Origin: Actinomyces lilanjuaniae
GTDB taxonomy: Bacteria; Actinomycetota; Actinomycetes; Actinomycetales; Actinomycetaceae
Direction of reading: 5' to 3'
Assembly: GCF_003606385.1 (NCBI RefSeq)
Contig: NZ_CP032514.1
Span: 930,001-994,000, forward strand
DNA length: 64,000 nucleotides
Positions within the stretch are counted from its first letter, which is position 1. Each line of letters starts with the position of its first letter. Below the pieces are notes generated by a model, which did not search any database, was not told the origin of the DNA, and worked only from the letters and a program-made list of their open reading frames with translations. Below are positions 19,173 through 27,767 of this stretch, in pieces. The translations under genes and the position numbers were made by a program.

Positions 19173-21356
19173 GTGAGGCGACGTATCGTGAGCGTGATCG
19201 TGACCGTCCTCGGACTGGTGGCCATCGCCCTGGCGGTGTGCTCCGCCACCATCTGGAGGCCCAGTCCGACGGTCGAGGCCACCCTGGCCAGCAGCCCGAC
19301 CCAGCCCTACCTGGTCACCGAGCCCGGGGTCCTGGGGACTGTCAGCTCTGAGGTCACGGTAGAGGCGAGCGCGCCGGGTGACTCTGAGGTCACGGTGATC
19401 GTCGCCCGGGCGGCTGACGTCCAGGCCTGGCTTGACGAGGACCCCTACGTGTCGGTGACCGGGCTGGCAGAGGGCTCCGAGACCCTGGAGTCCACCGACG
19501 TGACTGAGGTGTGCGGCGACGAGGCCTCCTCCCAGGACGCTGACCAGACCGCAGAGCCGACCCAGGGGGCCAGTGCGGATGCCTCCGCGCAGGCCTCGGT
19601 GCAGGAGTCAGGCTGCGTCCCCCGGGAGGCGACCGGTAGCAACCCGGTGGGCTCCGACCTGTGGATCGACGAGCACACAGGGACCTCCAGCGTCAGCTTT
19701 ACCTACTCGGCCACCAACGCGCACAACGTCATCCTCGCGGTGACGGACGGCCAGGAGGCGGCGCCGACGCTGACCCTGAGCTGGCCGCGCACCGTGTCCA
19801 CACCCTGGTACTTCTACGCGGGGCTCGTGGTAGGCGGGCTGCTGGTCCTGGTTGGTGTCTTCCTGTTCCTCATCGACATCCAGATGCGCCACGCCGACAG
19901 GCGACGTCGCTCCCAGGCGGCTGAGAAGGCCGCGCGGATCGCGGTTGCGGACGAGGTGACCACGGCCGGGCTGCCCCGCCTCGATGACCCCAGCCGCAAG
20001 CTGACCCGCCGCGAGCAGCGTGACAAGGAGAGGGCTGAGGCCGCTGGGCTGGAGTGGGTCGACCCGCGTACCGGGCGCGTCCACGTCAACGGTGTTGAGG
20101 TCCCCGACGTGCCGGGAGCCCAGGAGGCCTGGGGGGCGCAGGACGCCGGGCAGCCAAGTGAGCAGCCTGGTGACGCGGCGGGCCTGCCCGGGGTACCTGG
20201 GTCGACAGAGGCGGTCTCTGGGTACTGGGACGGCCAGGCCTGGGGTGGCCAGGCCGTTGCCGGGGTCGATGAGGTCGCAGGTGGCGCGTCCGTGGGTAGC
20301 GGTGAGGAGACCGTGGTTGTCCCCGCCGTCCCAGACGCTGGCTCGGCCGACGTCGCTGGTGCTGGCCCGGACCTTGACCCAGTTGGTGCCCCTGACGCGG
20401 AGGTGGACGTCGAGGCGGAGGCTGAGACAGGCCCCTGGACCTCCTCGACCTCCCGCTTCGCCCCGCCAGGGGCAGGAGCCTTCCAGCCCGCGCCGGGGGC
20501 TGCGGTGCCTGCGTCTGGTGAGGAGGCGGGCGGGGAGGCGGCTGACGTATCCGCCTTCACCTTTGACCCGGCGGCAGTCCCCGGGGCTGTTCCCCCGCAG
20601 GCCCCGCAGTCCCAGGACGCTGTAGGGCCGGTGACCCAGGAGGACGCTCCCCAGGCATGGGGCCAGGCGGTGCAGGACAGTGCCCCTGAGCCGTGGAAGC
20701 AGGCGGTCCCGGGCCAGGAGCCTGTGTCACCTCCGATGCCGGCTACGGTGCCCGACCTACCGCAGGACCAGCGTCAGGAGCAGGAGTACCAGGGTCAGCA
20801 GGAACCCGGACAGGTACCCGGGCAGCCGCAGACATGGGACTGGTCGCCTGAGCCGGGTATGTGGGGCTGGCCGGGACGGGAGGGCAGTGGCTCCCAGGTG
20901 TCGCAGGTGCCGCAGGATCCCCAGGTGTCGCAGGACTCGTACGTACCGCCGTACGGCCAGCCCCAGCAGTCCCAGGTGTCCTACGGTCAGCCGCCGCGCG
21001 AGCTCAGCCTTCCTGAGCCTTCCCCCGAGCAGCAGGCTGGCTGGGGTCCGGAGCCCGTGACCCAGGAGTGGCAGCCGCAGGGTGAGGGGGCACTGCCGGG
21101 AGCCCAGCCCTGGCAGCTCTCGTCCCTGGGGACAGGGCAGCAGGCTGGGCCTGACGCTGCCTCTGGTCAGGTCGTCCCCGAGACTGGCCCTGGTCGACCT
21201 GAGGCCCGGGCGATGAAGGCGCCGCTTCCGAGCATGACGGGTCCCCAGGCTGAGGCTGAGGACCCTGCAGTGACCGCCGAGGTCGCAGCGGTCCAGGCCG
21301 AGCCCGTCGCGCCCTCCTCCGACGAGGCGGCGCCCAACCACGAGGAGCAAGCATGA
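19173..21356 (+). CDS. Membrane protein with PQ-rich cytoplasmic domain
   Basis: 727 residues, function not recognised. A first transmembrane segment at about 5-27 is followed by an extracytoplasmic domain (28-205) with two cysteines (about 114 and 147) that could form a disulfide. A second membrane segment lies at about 211-232 (WYFYAGLVVGGLLVLVGVFL). It is followed by RHADRRRR and a ~490-residue acidic, then Pro/Gln-rich low-complexity cytoplasmic tail. GGAG lies upstream of GTG 19173. The ATGA overlap with the lipoprotein gene suggests the two act together at the envelope. Confidence 0.7.
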   Translation: MRRRIVSVIVTVLGLVAIALAVCSATIWRPSPTVEATLASSPTQPYLVTEPGVLGTVSSEVTVEASAPGDSEVTVIVARAADVQAWLDEDPYVSVTGLAEGSETLESTDVTEVCGDEASSQDADQTAEPTQGASADASAQASVQESGCVPREATGSNPVGSDLWIDEHTGTSSVSFTYSATNAHNVILAVTDGQEAAPTLTLSWPRTVSTPWYFYAGLVVGGLLVLVGVFLFLIDIQMRHADRRRRSQAAEKAARIAVADEVTTAGLPRLDDPSRKLTRREQRDKERAEAAGLEWVDPRTGRVHVNGVEVPDVPGAQEAWGAQDAGQPSEQPGDAAGLPGVPGSTEAVSGYWDGQAWGGQAVAGVDEVAGGASVGSGEETVVVPAVPDAGSADVAGAGPDLDPVGAPDAEVDVEAEAETGPWTSSTSRFAPPGAGAFQPAPGAAVPASGEEAGGEAADVSAFTFDPAAVPGAVPPQAPQSQDAVGPVTQEDAPQAWGQAVQDSAPEPWKQAVPGQEPVSPPMPATVPDLPQDQRQEQEYQGQQEPGQVPGQPQTWDWSPEPGMWGWPGREGSGSQVSQVPQDPQVSQDSYVPPYGQPQQSQVSYGQPPRELSLPEPSPEQQAGWGPEPVTQEWQPQGEGALPGAQPWQLSSLGTGQQAGPDAASGQVVPETGPGRPEARAMKAPLPSMTGPQAEAEDPAVTAEVAAVQAEPVAPSSDEAAPNHEEQA

Positions 21357-22372
21357 GTACCAGCCGTCGTGCCCTACTGACAGGTGGTGCGGCCTCCGCC
21401 GTCGCCCTTGCCCTGGCCGCCTGCGGGCAGGACCAGCCGGCGGTGACCCCGGAGGTAACTGAGAGCGCCGTGGCCGAGTCGGTGCTGAGCGCCGAGAGGC
21501 TGACTGAGGTGCTGGAGCGCATCAAGAAAGGTATGGACGCCGCGGACAAGGAGAAGAACCCCGATCTCCTGTCCGGCTACGTCAATGGCCCCGGGGTCAG
21601 GGTCCGTCAGGCCCAGTACTCCCTGGCCACCGCCACCGAGGACGACTCCCAGGTCCACGTCCTCCCGGCTACGACGAGCCAGACGAGCTCGGCTGGGGTC
21701 ACCCTGGACTTCCCGCGCGTGGCGATCAACGTCACCGACGCCTCTGATGACGTCGCCCCCTACCTCATGGCCCTGCAGCAGGACACGGCGCGGGACAACT
21801 TCCAGCTGTGGGCCTGGGTGCAGCTGTTTGCCGGGGCCGAGGTACCTCCTATCGCCTCTCTTGCCGGCGGCTCCGAGCAGGTGGTCGCCGACAGCGACGG
21901 CCTGGTGTCCACGCCGCAGGAGGTCCTAGACTCCTACGTGGGCGCCCTCAACGACCCTGACGGCGAGGACGGGAAGGCCTGGGCGGACGACGCCCTCCGC
22001 CAGAAGGTGGAGGCGGACCGCGCCATCGACCTCGGTGAGGTGGGCGAGGTCTCGGTGTCCGCCTCGGCAGGCAGCGACGGCTTCCTGGGACTGCGTACTG
22101 ACGACGAGGGAGCCATCGTGGTGACCACCCTGTCCTACACGACCACGCTGAGACGGACAGTGGACGGTTCGGAGGTGACGTTGCAGGGTCCTGTGGCGTC
22201 CATGGTGGAGGACCCCTCGGTGATCGGGACCGTGACCGCTACCTACGAGGCCGTGGTGGCCTTCGCCATCCCCGTTGAGGGCTCTGACAGCAGTCCTGTG
22301 GCCCTGGGTGCCGAGGCGGTCCTGGCGAAGGTGGAGCGTGACGACGACCAGGCTCCCGCTGCCCAGGACTAG
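21353..22372 (+). CDS. Lipoprotein of unknown function
   Basis: 339 residues. It begins MSTSRRALLTGG with twin arginines and has a lipobox LAAC, Cys24 being the predicted lipid anchor; export could be Tat- or Sec-dependent. The mature part has no motif I recognise. It contains a conserved-looking segment on test values and time (ASDDVAPYLMALQQDTARDNFQLWAWVQL). GAGGAG lies before ATG 21353, which overlaps the stop of the membrane protein. A strong hairpin follows, so the operon ends here. Confidence 0.72.
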   Translation: MSTSRRALLTGGAASAVALALAACGQDQPAVTPEVTESAVAESVLSAERLTEVLERIKKGMDAADKEKNPDLLSGYVNGPGVRVRQAQYSLATATEDDSQVHVLPATTSQTSSAGVTLDFPRVAINVTDASDDVAPYLMALQQDTARDNFQLWAWVQLFAGAEVPPIASLAGGSEQVVADSDGLVSTPQEVLDSYVGALNDPDGEDGKAWADDALRQKVEADRAIDLGEVGEVSVSASAGSDGFLGLRTDDEGAIVVTTLSYTTTLRRTVDGSEVTLQGPVASMVEDPSVIGTVTATYEAVVAFAIPVEGSDSSPVALGAEAVLAKVERDDDQAPAAQD

Positions 22373-22423
22373 TCACGTCCAGGTGAGGCAGGAGGGGGCT
22401 CCCGCTTGGCCCTGAGCGGAGAT

Positions 22424-22447
22424 CTGCCCGGGCACAGGCCCGGGCAG
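22424..22447 (+). terminator. Intrinsic terminator-like hairpin after the lipoprotein gene
   Basis: Ten base pairs of perfect stem (CTGCCCGGGC / GCCCGGGCAG) with an ACAG loop, about 50 bases after the stop. No T-tract, as is usual in high-GC Actinobacteria. Confidence 0.6.
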
Positions 22448-22544
22448 CGTCACGGTGACACAATAGTCCGGGCTGCGCGCAGGAGCGCGCGTCCCTGTCA
22501 GTAGTCGGGCACAGTCGGGCGCTGCCCGGGGAAGGCTGTCATCC

Positions 22545-23534
22545 ATGTCCATGTTCGGTGCTGTCGACCTGTCCAGCCTGGTCCCTTCCGGCGGCTCATC
22601 CGGGGCACCCGCCCCAGGAGCCTCAGGGTCTGGGAGTGCAGCGGGCCCCGCAGCCGCAGGCCGGTCCCCGGGGCAGCCTGGTGCCACCGAGGCTGGCGGG
22701 GGACTGCCTCTGCCGCTGGTCGTTGACGTCGATGCCTCCACCCTGCGTGAGACGGCTGAGCTCAGCACCCGGGTCCCGGTGGTCGTCGTGCTGCACACGC
22801 CACGCAGCCAGGCCTCCTCCGACCTGGCCGCCCTGCTGGCGCGTCTGGCCGAGGACTACGCGGGTCGGTTCCAGGTGGCCCGGGTGGACGTGGACGCCGC
22901 CCCTGAAGTCGCCCAGGCCTTCCAGGCCCAGGCGGTCCCGGCTGTCCTCGCCCTGCTGGCCGGCCAGCCGGTGCCCCTGCTCCAGGGCGGTGCCACCGAG
23001 CCCCAGCTGCGTGGCGTGCTGGACCAGGTGCTGGAGGTGGCTGCGGCAAACGGCGTTACCGGGACCATTGCCGTCAGCCCTGATGCCTCGGGGGCCGACC
23101 AGGCACCTGCCGAGGCTGAGGAGACCGAGGTGGAAAAAGCCGCCCGGGAGGCTATCGAGGCCGGGGACTTCGCGGCGGCGGAGGAGGTCTACACCCACGC
23201 TATCAACCAGAACCCGGCTGACGACAGCCTCAAGGCCGCCCGTAGCCAGGTGCGGCTGCTAGCCCGCATGGACGGCCAGGACCCGCAGGCCCTCCTGGCT
23301 GCTGCCGACGCTACTCCCCAGGACCTCCAGGCCGTCCTGGCCGGTGCGGACGCGGCCCTGGCCCTGGGCGACGTCAACGCCGCCTTGGGGCGTGTCCTGG
23401 AGGCGGTGCGCTCCCATACCGGTGAGGAGCGGGAGGAGGCCCGCCTGCGTGCCCTGGAGCTCTTTGAGGTCATTGGTGCCACCACCCCGGAGGTCGCCCG
23501 CGCCCGCCGCATGCTGGCCAGCCTCTTGTACTGA
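22545..23534 (+). CDS. cnoX: CnoX-like co-chaperone (thioredoxin fold + TPR)
   Basis: 329 residues. Low-complexity start, a thioredoxin-like domain at about 58-160 (VPVVVVLHTPRSQASSDLAALL ... VARVDVDAAPEVAQAF ... VPAVLALLAGQPVP), then a helical TPR-like region with AREAIEAGDFAAAEEVYTHAINQNP. The site of the CxxC motif reads TPRSQAS, so there is no redox centre, as in other YbbN/CnoX proteins, which hold unfolded clients and hand them to chaperones. ATG 22545 or 22551. Confidence 0.82.
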   Translation: MSMFGAVDLSSLVPSGGSSGAPAPGASGSGSAAGPAAAGRSPGQPGATEAGGGLPLPLVVDVDASTLRETAELSTRVPVVVVLHTPRSQASSDLAALLARLAEDYAGRFQVARVDVDAAPEVAQAFQAQAVPAVLALLAGQPVPLLQGGATEPQLRGVLDQVLEVAAANGVTGTIAVSPDASGADQAPAEAEETEVEKAAREAIEAGDFAAAEEVYTHAINQNPADDSLKAARSQVRLLARMDGQDPQALLAAADATPQDLQAVLAGADAALALGDVNAALGRVLEAVRSHTGEEREEARLRALELFEVIGATTPEVARARRMLASLLY

Positions 23535-23629
23535 GAGCCGCTGAGTGCTGCGGGGCTGAGACTGAGTCCCTGCCCGACACCGGTCCCTGCCCAAGGCGCG
23601 GTCGTGGCGATCCTGCCTGCGGCGGGCTA

Positions 23630-23645
23630 GGCCCTACCTAGGGCC
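23630..23645 (+). terminator. Short hairpin after cnoX
   Basis: GGCCCT/AGGGCC six-base stem with a four-base ACCT loop in the convergent gap after cnoX. Confidence 0.35.
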
Positions 23646-23689
23646 CGGGTCCAGAGGCCTGTGTCTGCTGGGATCTGCCCCCAGGAAGG

Positions 23690-23926
23690 TCAGTGTTCCT
23701 GGTCGCTGGGCAGGTCCTGGTCGTCCTGACTGCTGCGTCGGCCTGTGCGCAGAACCGCCTCTCCGCCGAGGGCGCCTGCCACGAGGAGGAGGATCAGGAC
23801 CAGGTAGAGGACGGTGACTGGCGTCGCGGTGTCCCCGACCAGGGCGGAGGCCTGCAGGACGCCGCTCACGGCGAGGCCGACGACGCAGGGAAGGCGCATG
23901 CGCCTGAGGAACCTGTTCACCGGCAC
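23690..23926 (-). CDS. Small two-helix membrane protein
   Basis: 78 residues with hydrophobic segments at about 12-30 (LPCVVGLAVSGVLQASALV) and 36-54 (PVTVLYLVLILLLVAGAL), a short loop between them and a charged C-terminus. Starts at GTG 23926 or GTG 23920; no clear Shine-Dalgarno. No family recognised. It sits directly upstream of nothing on its own strand except the orphan secreted protein 26 bases away. Confidence 0.5.
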   Translation of the reverse strand: MPVNRFLRRMRLPCVVGLAVSGVLQASALVGDTATPVTVLYLVLILLLVAGALGGEAVLRTGRRSSQDDQDLPSDQEH

Positions 23927-23951
23927 CCCCGGGACCCACGCTTGATCTCGC

Positions 23952-24521
23952 TTACTGTGAGCCAGTAGTGGACTTTGATGCAGTTTCCATGACTGTAGTA
24001 GCTAGCTGCGTGCGCGGCCCAGTTGCCCTCAATAGCGGCTCCAATAGCAGCAGGGCCCCGACTCCAAGTGCAGCAGCAATACTATATAGCTCAGCCCACG
24101 TGGCTCCTTCCCATGAGAGCGAGTCGGTCTCGGCCCGGTTGAGTACCCACCCAGTTCGAGTCCATATCTCAAAGGAGACGATGTCGCCGGTCAGGTCATT
24201 CGGCCTCCCTGCCTGACCGCTTTCATCTCGACTAAGAGTGTAGCGATGGCTGCTACCGTCAACGGTGTCGGAGAAGGAAACGACTGCCTGCTTCCCATCG
24301 TCACTATACTCGACCGTGGGCTCGGTAAACCTGGCAATGTAGTCTAGCGCGGCCTGCAGGGTCTCCTGCTTGTCATGAGCGTTCTCGGTGCCGACGTCTA
24401 CGCTGGTGGGTGGCGATGTTGGTTGGGCTGTTGCTGTGGCGGCACTGGCGAGCAACAGGGCTGTGCAGGCGGCTGCCGACAGCCTGGTGACCAGGCTGTG
24501 CCTCATGGTGATGGTTTTCAT
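23952..24521 (-). CDS. Secreted/membrane-anchored orphan protein
   Basis: 189 residues. Sec signal peptide (RLSAAACTALLLASAATATA), a soluble part with no recognised motif, then a C-terminal hydrophobic segment (YSIAAALGVGALLLLEPLL) and a polar tail. That is the layout of a surface protein anchored by one helix. AGGAAG lies eight bases before ATG 24521. Base composition is visibly less GC-rich than its neighbours, suggesting recent acquisition or weak selection. Confidence 0.6.
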   Translation of the reverse strand: MKTITMRHSLVTRLSAAACTALLLASAATATAQPTSPPTSVDVGTENAHDKQETLQAALDYIARFTEPTVEYSDDGKQAVVSFSDTVDGSSHRYTLSRDESGQAGRPNDLTGDIVSFEIWTRTGWVLNRAETDSLSWEGATWAELYSIAAALGVGALLLLEPLLRATGPRTQLATTVMETASKSTTGSQ

Positions 24522-24895
24522 GGTGGTGGCTTCCTACTAAGACTGGACGTTGTCTGGTGGCGTATCTTGTAGGCCGGTATCCCGGAAATGCTGTGAGCCC
24601 TCGCTTTGTCCCGTGGTAGACAACCTGCACTGCCATAGTGCTTTCTCCTGCTGTGGTATGTCAACGGTCTCAGGTTCCCTTAAGGCGGGTGGACCCGTCG
24701 ATGAAAGGTTTCAGTGGTGAGATTCTCCCGTGTGCGCTGAAGCGGCTCGGAGGTGTCTAGCATTCATGAGGCGCAGCAGGGGGCGGATGTCTGCGGTAAG
24801 AGCCGAAGAAGACGGAATACTTGGTAGAAGTCTGTGAGGAAGTTTCTGGGAGCAAACTTGCTGAGTGTCTTCTGGTAGTGGCGGCCTCAATCCGC

Positions 24896-25080
24896 TGCGT
24901 GAGCGGGCGTGGCCCCGGTCCCGACGCGTGCGGGCCGGGCAGGCGTCCCTGAACGCCCAGCCCGGCGGAGACGACGAGGCAACAAAGAAGAGGCAACGGA
25001 AACGTCAGAGGACAACACGGTACCGTGTTGTCCTCTGACGTTTCCGTTGCCTGAGGTTGCGTGAGCGGGCGCGGCCCCGG
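24896..25080. repeat. 23-bp direct repeats flanking a palindrome
   Basis: TGCGTGAGCGGGCG followed by one variable base and GGCCCCGG occurs at 24896-24918 and 25058-25080. The copies share orientation, have one mismatch, and are 162 bases apart start to start. The palindrome lies between them, adjoining the right copy. Confidence 0.75.
24991..25052 (-). terminator. 62-bp perfect palindrome, probable glgP terminator
   Basis: Every base pairs around the centre at GGTACC (25019-25024), giving two 31-base arms with no loop. It lies about 40 bases after the glgP stop. On the glgP strand it is followed by CTTCTTTGTTG, a fairly T-rich tail, which fits an intrinsic terminator. The length and perfection are far beyond a normal terminator. 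Confidence 0.6.
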
Positions 25081-25091
25081 CCGCCCAGTGC

Positions 25092-27458
25092 TTAGTCCAC
25101 CGGCGTGGGCTCGATCTTCCACACCTCGCGGGCGTAGTCCTGGATGGTGCGGTCGGAGGAGAAACGGCCCGAGCGGGTGATGTTGACCCAGGCGCGGCGC
25201 TGCCAGGCCCTCTGGTCGGCGTGGTCGGCAGCCATGGCGTCCTTCTTCTCGCGGTAGGCGGCAAAGTCGCCCAGCACGTAGTAGACGTCGGCGGGCTCGT
25301 AGGAGGGCTCCAGGAGGCTGCGGCGCAGGTCGGCGAACCATCCGGACCCGTTGTCGTCCAGGGTCCCGTCGGTGAAGGCGTCCAGCACGCGCTTAAGGCC
25401 GGGGACGTTCTCGTAGTGCCACACCGGGTCGTAGGTCTGGCGCAGGGCGGGCAGCTCGTCCTCGGTGGCGCCGAAGATGTAGGCGTTGTCCTCGCCCACG
25501 GCCTCCAGGATCTCCACGTTGGCACCGTCCAGGGTGCCCAGGGTCAGGGCGCCGTTCATCATGAACTTCATGTTGGAGGTCCCGGAGGCCTCCTTGCCTG
25601 CGGTGGAGATCTGTTCGGAGACGTCGGCCGCCGGGATGATGTGCTCGGCGGGGGAGACGTTGTAGTTGTGGATGAAGACCACCTTGAGGGTCTGGGAGAC
25701 CACCGGGTCGTTGTTGACCAGCTCGGCCACGGCATTGACCAGCTTGATGACGCCCTTGGCCCGGATGTAGCCGGGGGCGGCCTTGGCGCCGAAGATGAAG
25801 ACCCGCTTGGGGACCTCCAGGCCGGGGTCCTGCTTCATGCGGAAGTACAGGTCCAGGATGTAGATGGCGTTGAGCAGCTGGCGCTTGTACTCGTGCAGGC
25901 GCTTGATCTGGACGTCAAAGATCGCCTCAGGGTCGATCTCCACGCCCTCGCGGCTGGCTACCCAGGCGGCGAAGTCGGCCTTGTTGGCCTGCTTGACCTC
26001 GCCCAGGCGGTCGTAGACCGACTCGTCAACGGCGTCGGTGTAGTCCGCCAGCACAGTGAGGTCCTTGACCCAGGCGTCGGAGCCGGTGACCTCGTCCAGG
26101 AGGTCCGCCAGGCGGGGGTTGCACTGGCGCAGCCAGCGGCGCGGGGTCACCCCGTTGGTCTTGTTGTTGAAGCGCTCGGGCCAGATGTCGTGCCACTCAC
26201 CCAGGGTCTCGCGCTTGATGATCTCGGTGTGCAGAGCAGCCACGCCGTTGATGGAGTAGGAGGCGTAGCAGGCGATCCAGGCCATGCGTACCGAGCCGCC
26301 AGCCAGAGGGGCCATGTAGTCGATCCTGCCCTGGTCCAGGCCGCGGCTGGCCATCTCCAGGCGGAAGCGGCGGTCGATCTCCCGGACGATCTCGGCGATG
26401 CGCGGGAACAGCCGGTCGAAGATGGACATCTCCCAGGTCTCCAGGGCCTCCGCAAGAACCGTGTGGTTGGTGTAGGCGAAGGTCCGGGTCACCACGTCCC
26501 AGGCCTGCTCCCAGGAGAGGTGGTGGACGTCCATGAGCTGGCGCATGAGCTCGGGGATGGCCAGGACCGGGTGGGTGTCGTTGAGCTGGATGGAGTTGTA
26601 GTCGGCAAAGCCGGTCAGGTCCTCGCCGTGCTGGTCTACGTAGTTGTCCACGATCTGCTGGAGGGAGGCTGAGCAGAAGAAGTACTGCTGGCGCACCCGC
26701 AGGACCTTGCCCTCGTAGGTGGTGTCGTTGGGGTAGAGGACTCGGGAGATGTCGGCGATATGCTCGCGCTCGACGATGGCGTCGGTGAAGCGCTGGGAGT
26801 TGAAGGCCTCGTAGTCGAACTCCTCCACCGGCTCAGCCTTCCACAGGCGCAGCGTGCCCACGTTCCTGGTCCCGTAGCCGGTGACAGGCATGTCGTAGGG
26901 GATGGCGCGCACGGTCATGTCCTGATAGCGGACCAGGCGCTGGGCCTCCTCGCGTCGGATGACGAAGGGGTAGCCATCCTCCATCCACGGGTCGGGGTGC
27001 TCGGTCTGGAAGCCGTCCTCGAACAGCTGCTTGAACAGGCCGTAGCGGTAGAGGATGCCGAAGCCCCACACCGGCAGGTCCAGGGTGGCGCAGGAGTCCA
27101 GGAAGCAGGCGGCCAGGCGTCCCAGCCCGCCGTTGCCCAGGGCGGCGTCGGGCTCCTGCTCCAGGACCTGGGAGAGGTCCTGGCCGAAGGCGCCCACCGC
27201 CTCGCGCGCCTGGTCCACCAGCCCCAGGTTGGTGAGGTTGTTGAGCAGCGCCCGTCCCATGAGGAACTCCGCGGAGAGGTAGTGCTCCATGCGTCCGGCG
27301 CGGTACTTCTGCTGGGTGGCGTACCAGTCGTCCGCGATCGCGTCGACGACGGCGGCGGACAGTCCCTGCCAGACCTCCATGGGGGTGGCGGCGTCGGCGG
27401 GACGACCGGAGACGGCGCGCACCTGGGCGGGCACACTCGTGACCAGGTTCTGAGTCAT
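25092..27458 (-). CDS. glgP: Glycogen/maltodextrin phosphorylase
   Basis: 788 residues, full length for GT35. Releases glucose-1-phosphate from alpha-1,4-glucans. Visible are SAEFLMGRALLNNLTNLG, EPDAALGNGGLGRLAACFLDS and the PLP-lysine region EASGTSNMKFMMNGALTLG, followed by TLDGANVEI. GAGGAAAG lies upstream of ATG 27458. It stands alone on its strand and diverges from the nucleoside operon. Its product can be converted by the sugar mutase encoded ten kilobases away. Confidence 0.96.
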   Translation of the reverse strand: MTQNLVTSVPAQVRAVSGRPADAATPMEVWQGLSAAVVDAIADDWYATQQKYRAGRMEHYLSAEFLMGRALLNNLTNLGLVDQAREAVGAFGQDLSQVLEQEPDAALGNGGLGRLAACFLDSCATLDLPVWGFGILYRYGLFKQLFEDGFQTEHPDPWMEDGYPFVIRREEAQRLVRYQDMTVRAIPYDMPVTGYGTRNVGTLRLWKAEPVEEFDYEAFNSQRFTDAIVEREHIADISRVLYPNDTTYEGKVLRVRQQYFFCSASLQQIVDNYVDQHGEDLTGFADYNSIQLNDTHPVLAIPELMRQLMDVHHLSWEQAWDVVTRTFAYTNHTVLAEALETWEMSIFDRLFPRIAEIVREIDRRFRLEMASRGLDQGRIDYMAPLAGGSVRMAWIACYASYSINGVAALHTEIIKRETLGEWHDIWPERFNNKTNGVTPRRWLRQCNPRLADLLDEVTGSDAWVKDLTVLADYTDAVDESVYDRLGEVKQANKADFAAWVASREGVEIDPEAIFDVQIKRLHEYKRQLLNAIYILDLYFRMKQDPGLEVPKRVFIFGAKAAPGYIRAKGVIKLVNAVAELVNNDPVVSQTLKVVFIHNYNVSPAEHIIPAADVSEQISTAGKEASGTSNMKFMMNGALTLGTLDGANVEILEAVGEDNAYIFGATEDELPALRQTYDPVWHYENVPGLKRVLDAFTDGTLDDNGSGWFADLRRSLLEPSYEPADVYYVLGDFAAYREKKDAMAADHADQRAWQRRAWVNITRSGRFSSDRTIQDYAREVWKIEPTPVD

Positions 27459-27767
27459 TGCTTCTTTCCTCGTCGGGGCACATGGACCAGCAGCCGCGCA
27501 CAGGCGGCGGCAACGCCTAGAAGCCTACCGCGCCAGGCGGCCCCAGCGGCCGGGAGGGCGTGTGACGAAGCGCTGAACGGGGCCGTACCGCCCCGGTGCG
27601 GGCGTACCTGGGGGGCGGCTGGCGGAGGTCGGCTGGGGCTGCCCAGACCCGCAGGGCTGCGCAGACGGCCTGCGTCGTTTCCTTGGCTGTCACCGTGAGC
27701 GCAGTATCCTTGTACGGGTACGGGCGGTGTGGCTCGTGCTCCCCGAAATCCTGCTACGGAGGTCCCG
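27459..27767. other. Divergent regulatory region, glgP / nucleoside operon
   Basis: About 310 bases. It contains a rightward promoter-like pair at 27683-27710 and, on the minus strand near 27520, a TAGGCT hexamer that could serve glgP. No gene is evident. Confidence 0.4.
27683..27710 (+). promoter_or_regulatory. Probable promoter of the nucleoside uptake/salvage operon
   Basis: TTGGCT at 27683-27688 and TATCCT at 27705-27710, 16 bases apart, about 57 bases before the lipoprotein start. Confidence 0.45.

Larger units (their letters stand above)
24522..25091. other. Lower-GC intergenic stretch between glgP and the orphan secreted protein
   Basis: About 570 bases without a convincing gene. It holds the presumed promoter and leader of the orphan secreted protein, a 62-bp perfect palindrome and two 23-bp direct repeats. 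One minus-strand frame from ATG 24636 (MAVQVVYHGTKRGLTAFPG) has an AGGAG upstream. It runs into the next gene out of phase, so it could be a short leader peptide or chance. Confidence 0.4.

Noticed and set aside
24373-24636. 87-codon minus-strand ORF with an AGGAG upstream
   Set aside because: It overlaps the signal peptide of the orphan secreted protein in a different frame and becomes low-complexity (HHHENHHHE, RRRRHRERS); a short leader peptide remains possible but is unsupported.
25000-25050. CRISPR repeat or spacer
   Set aside because: Only one palindrome and two direct repeats are present; there is no regular repeat-spacer spacing and no cas genes.
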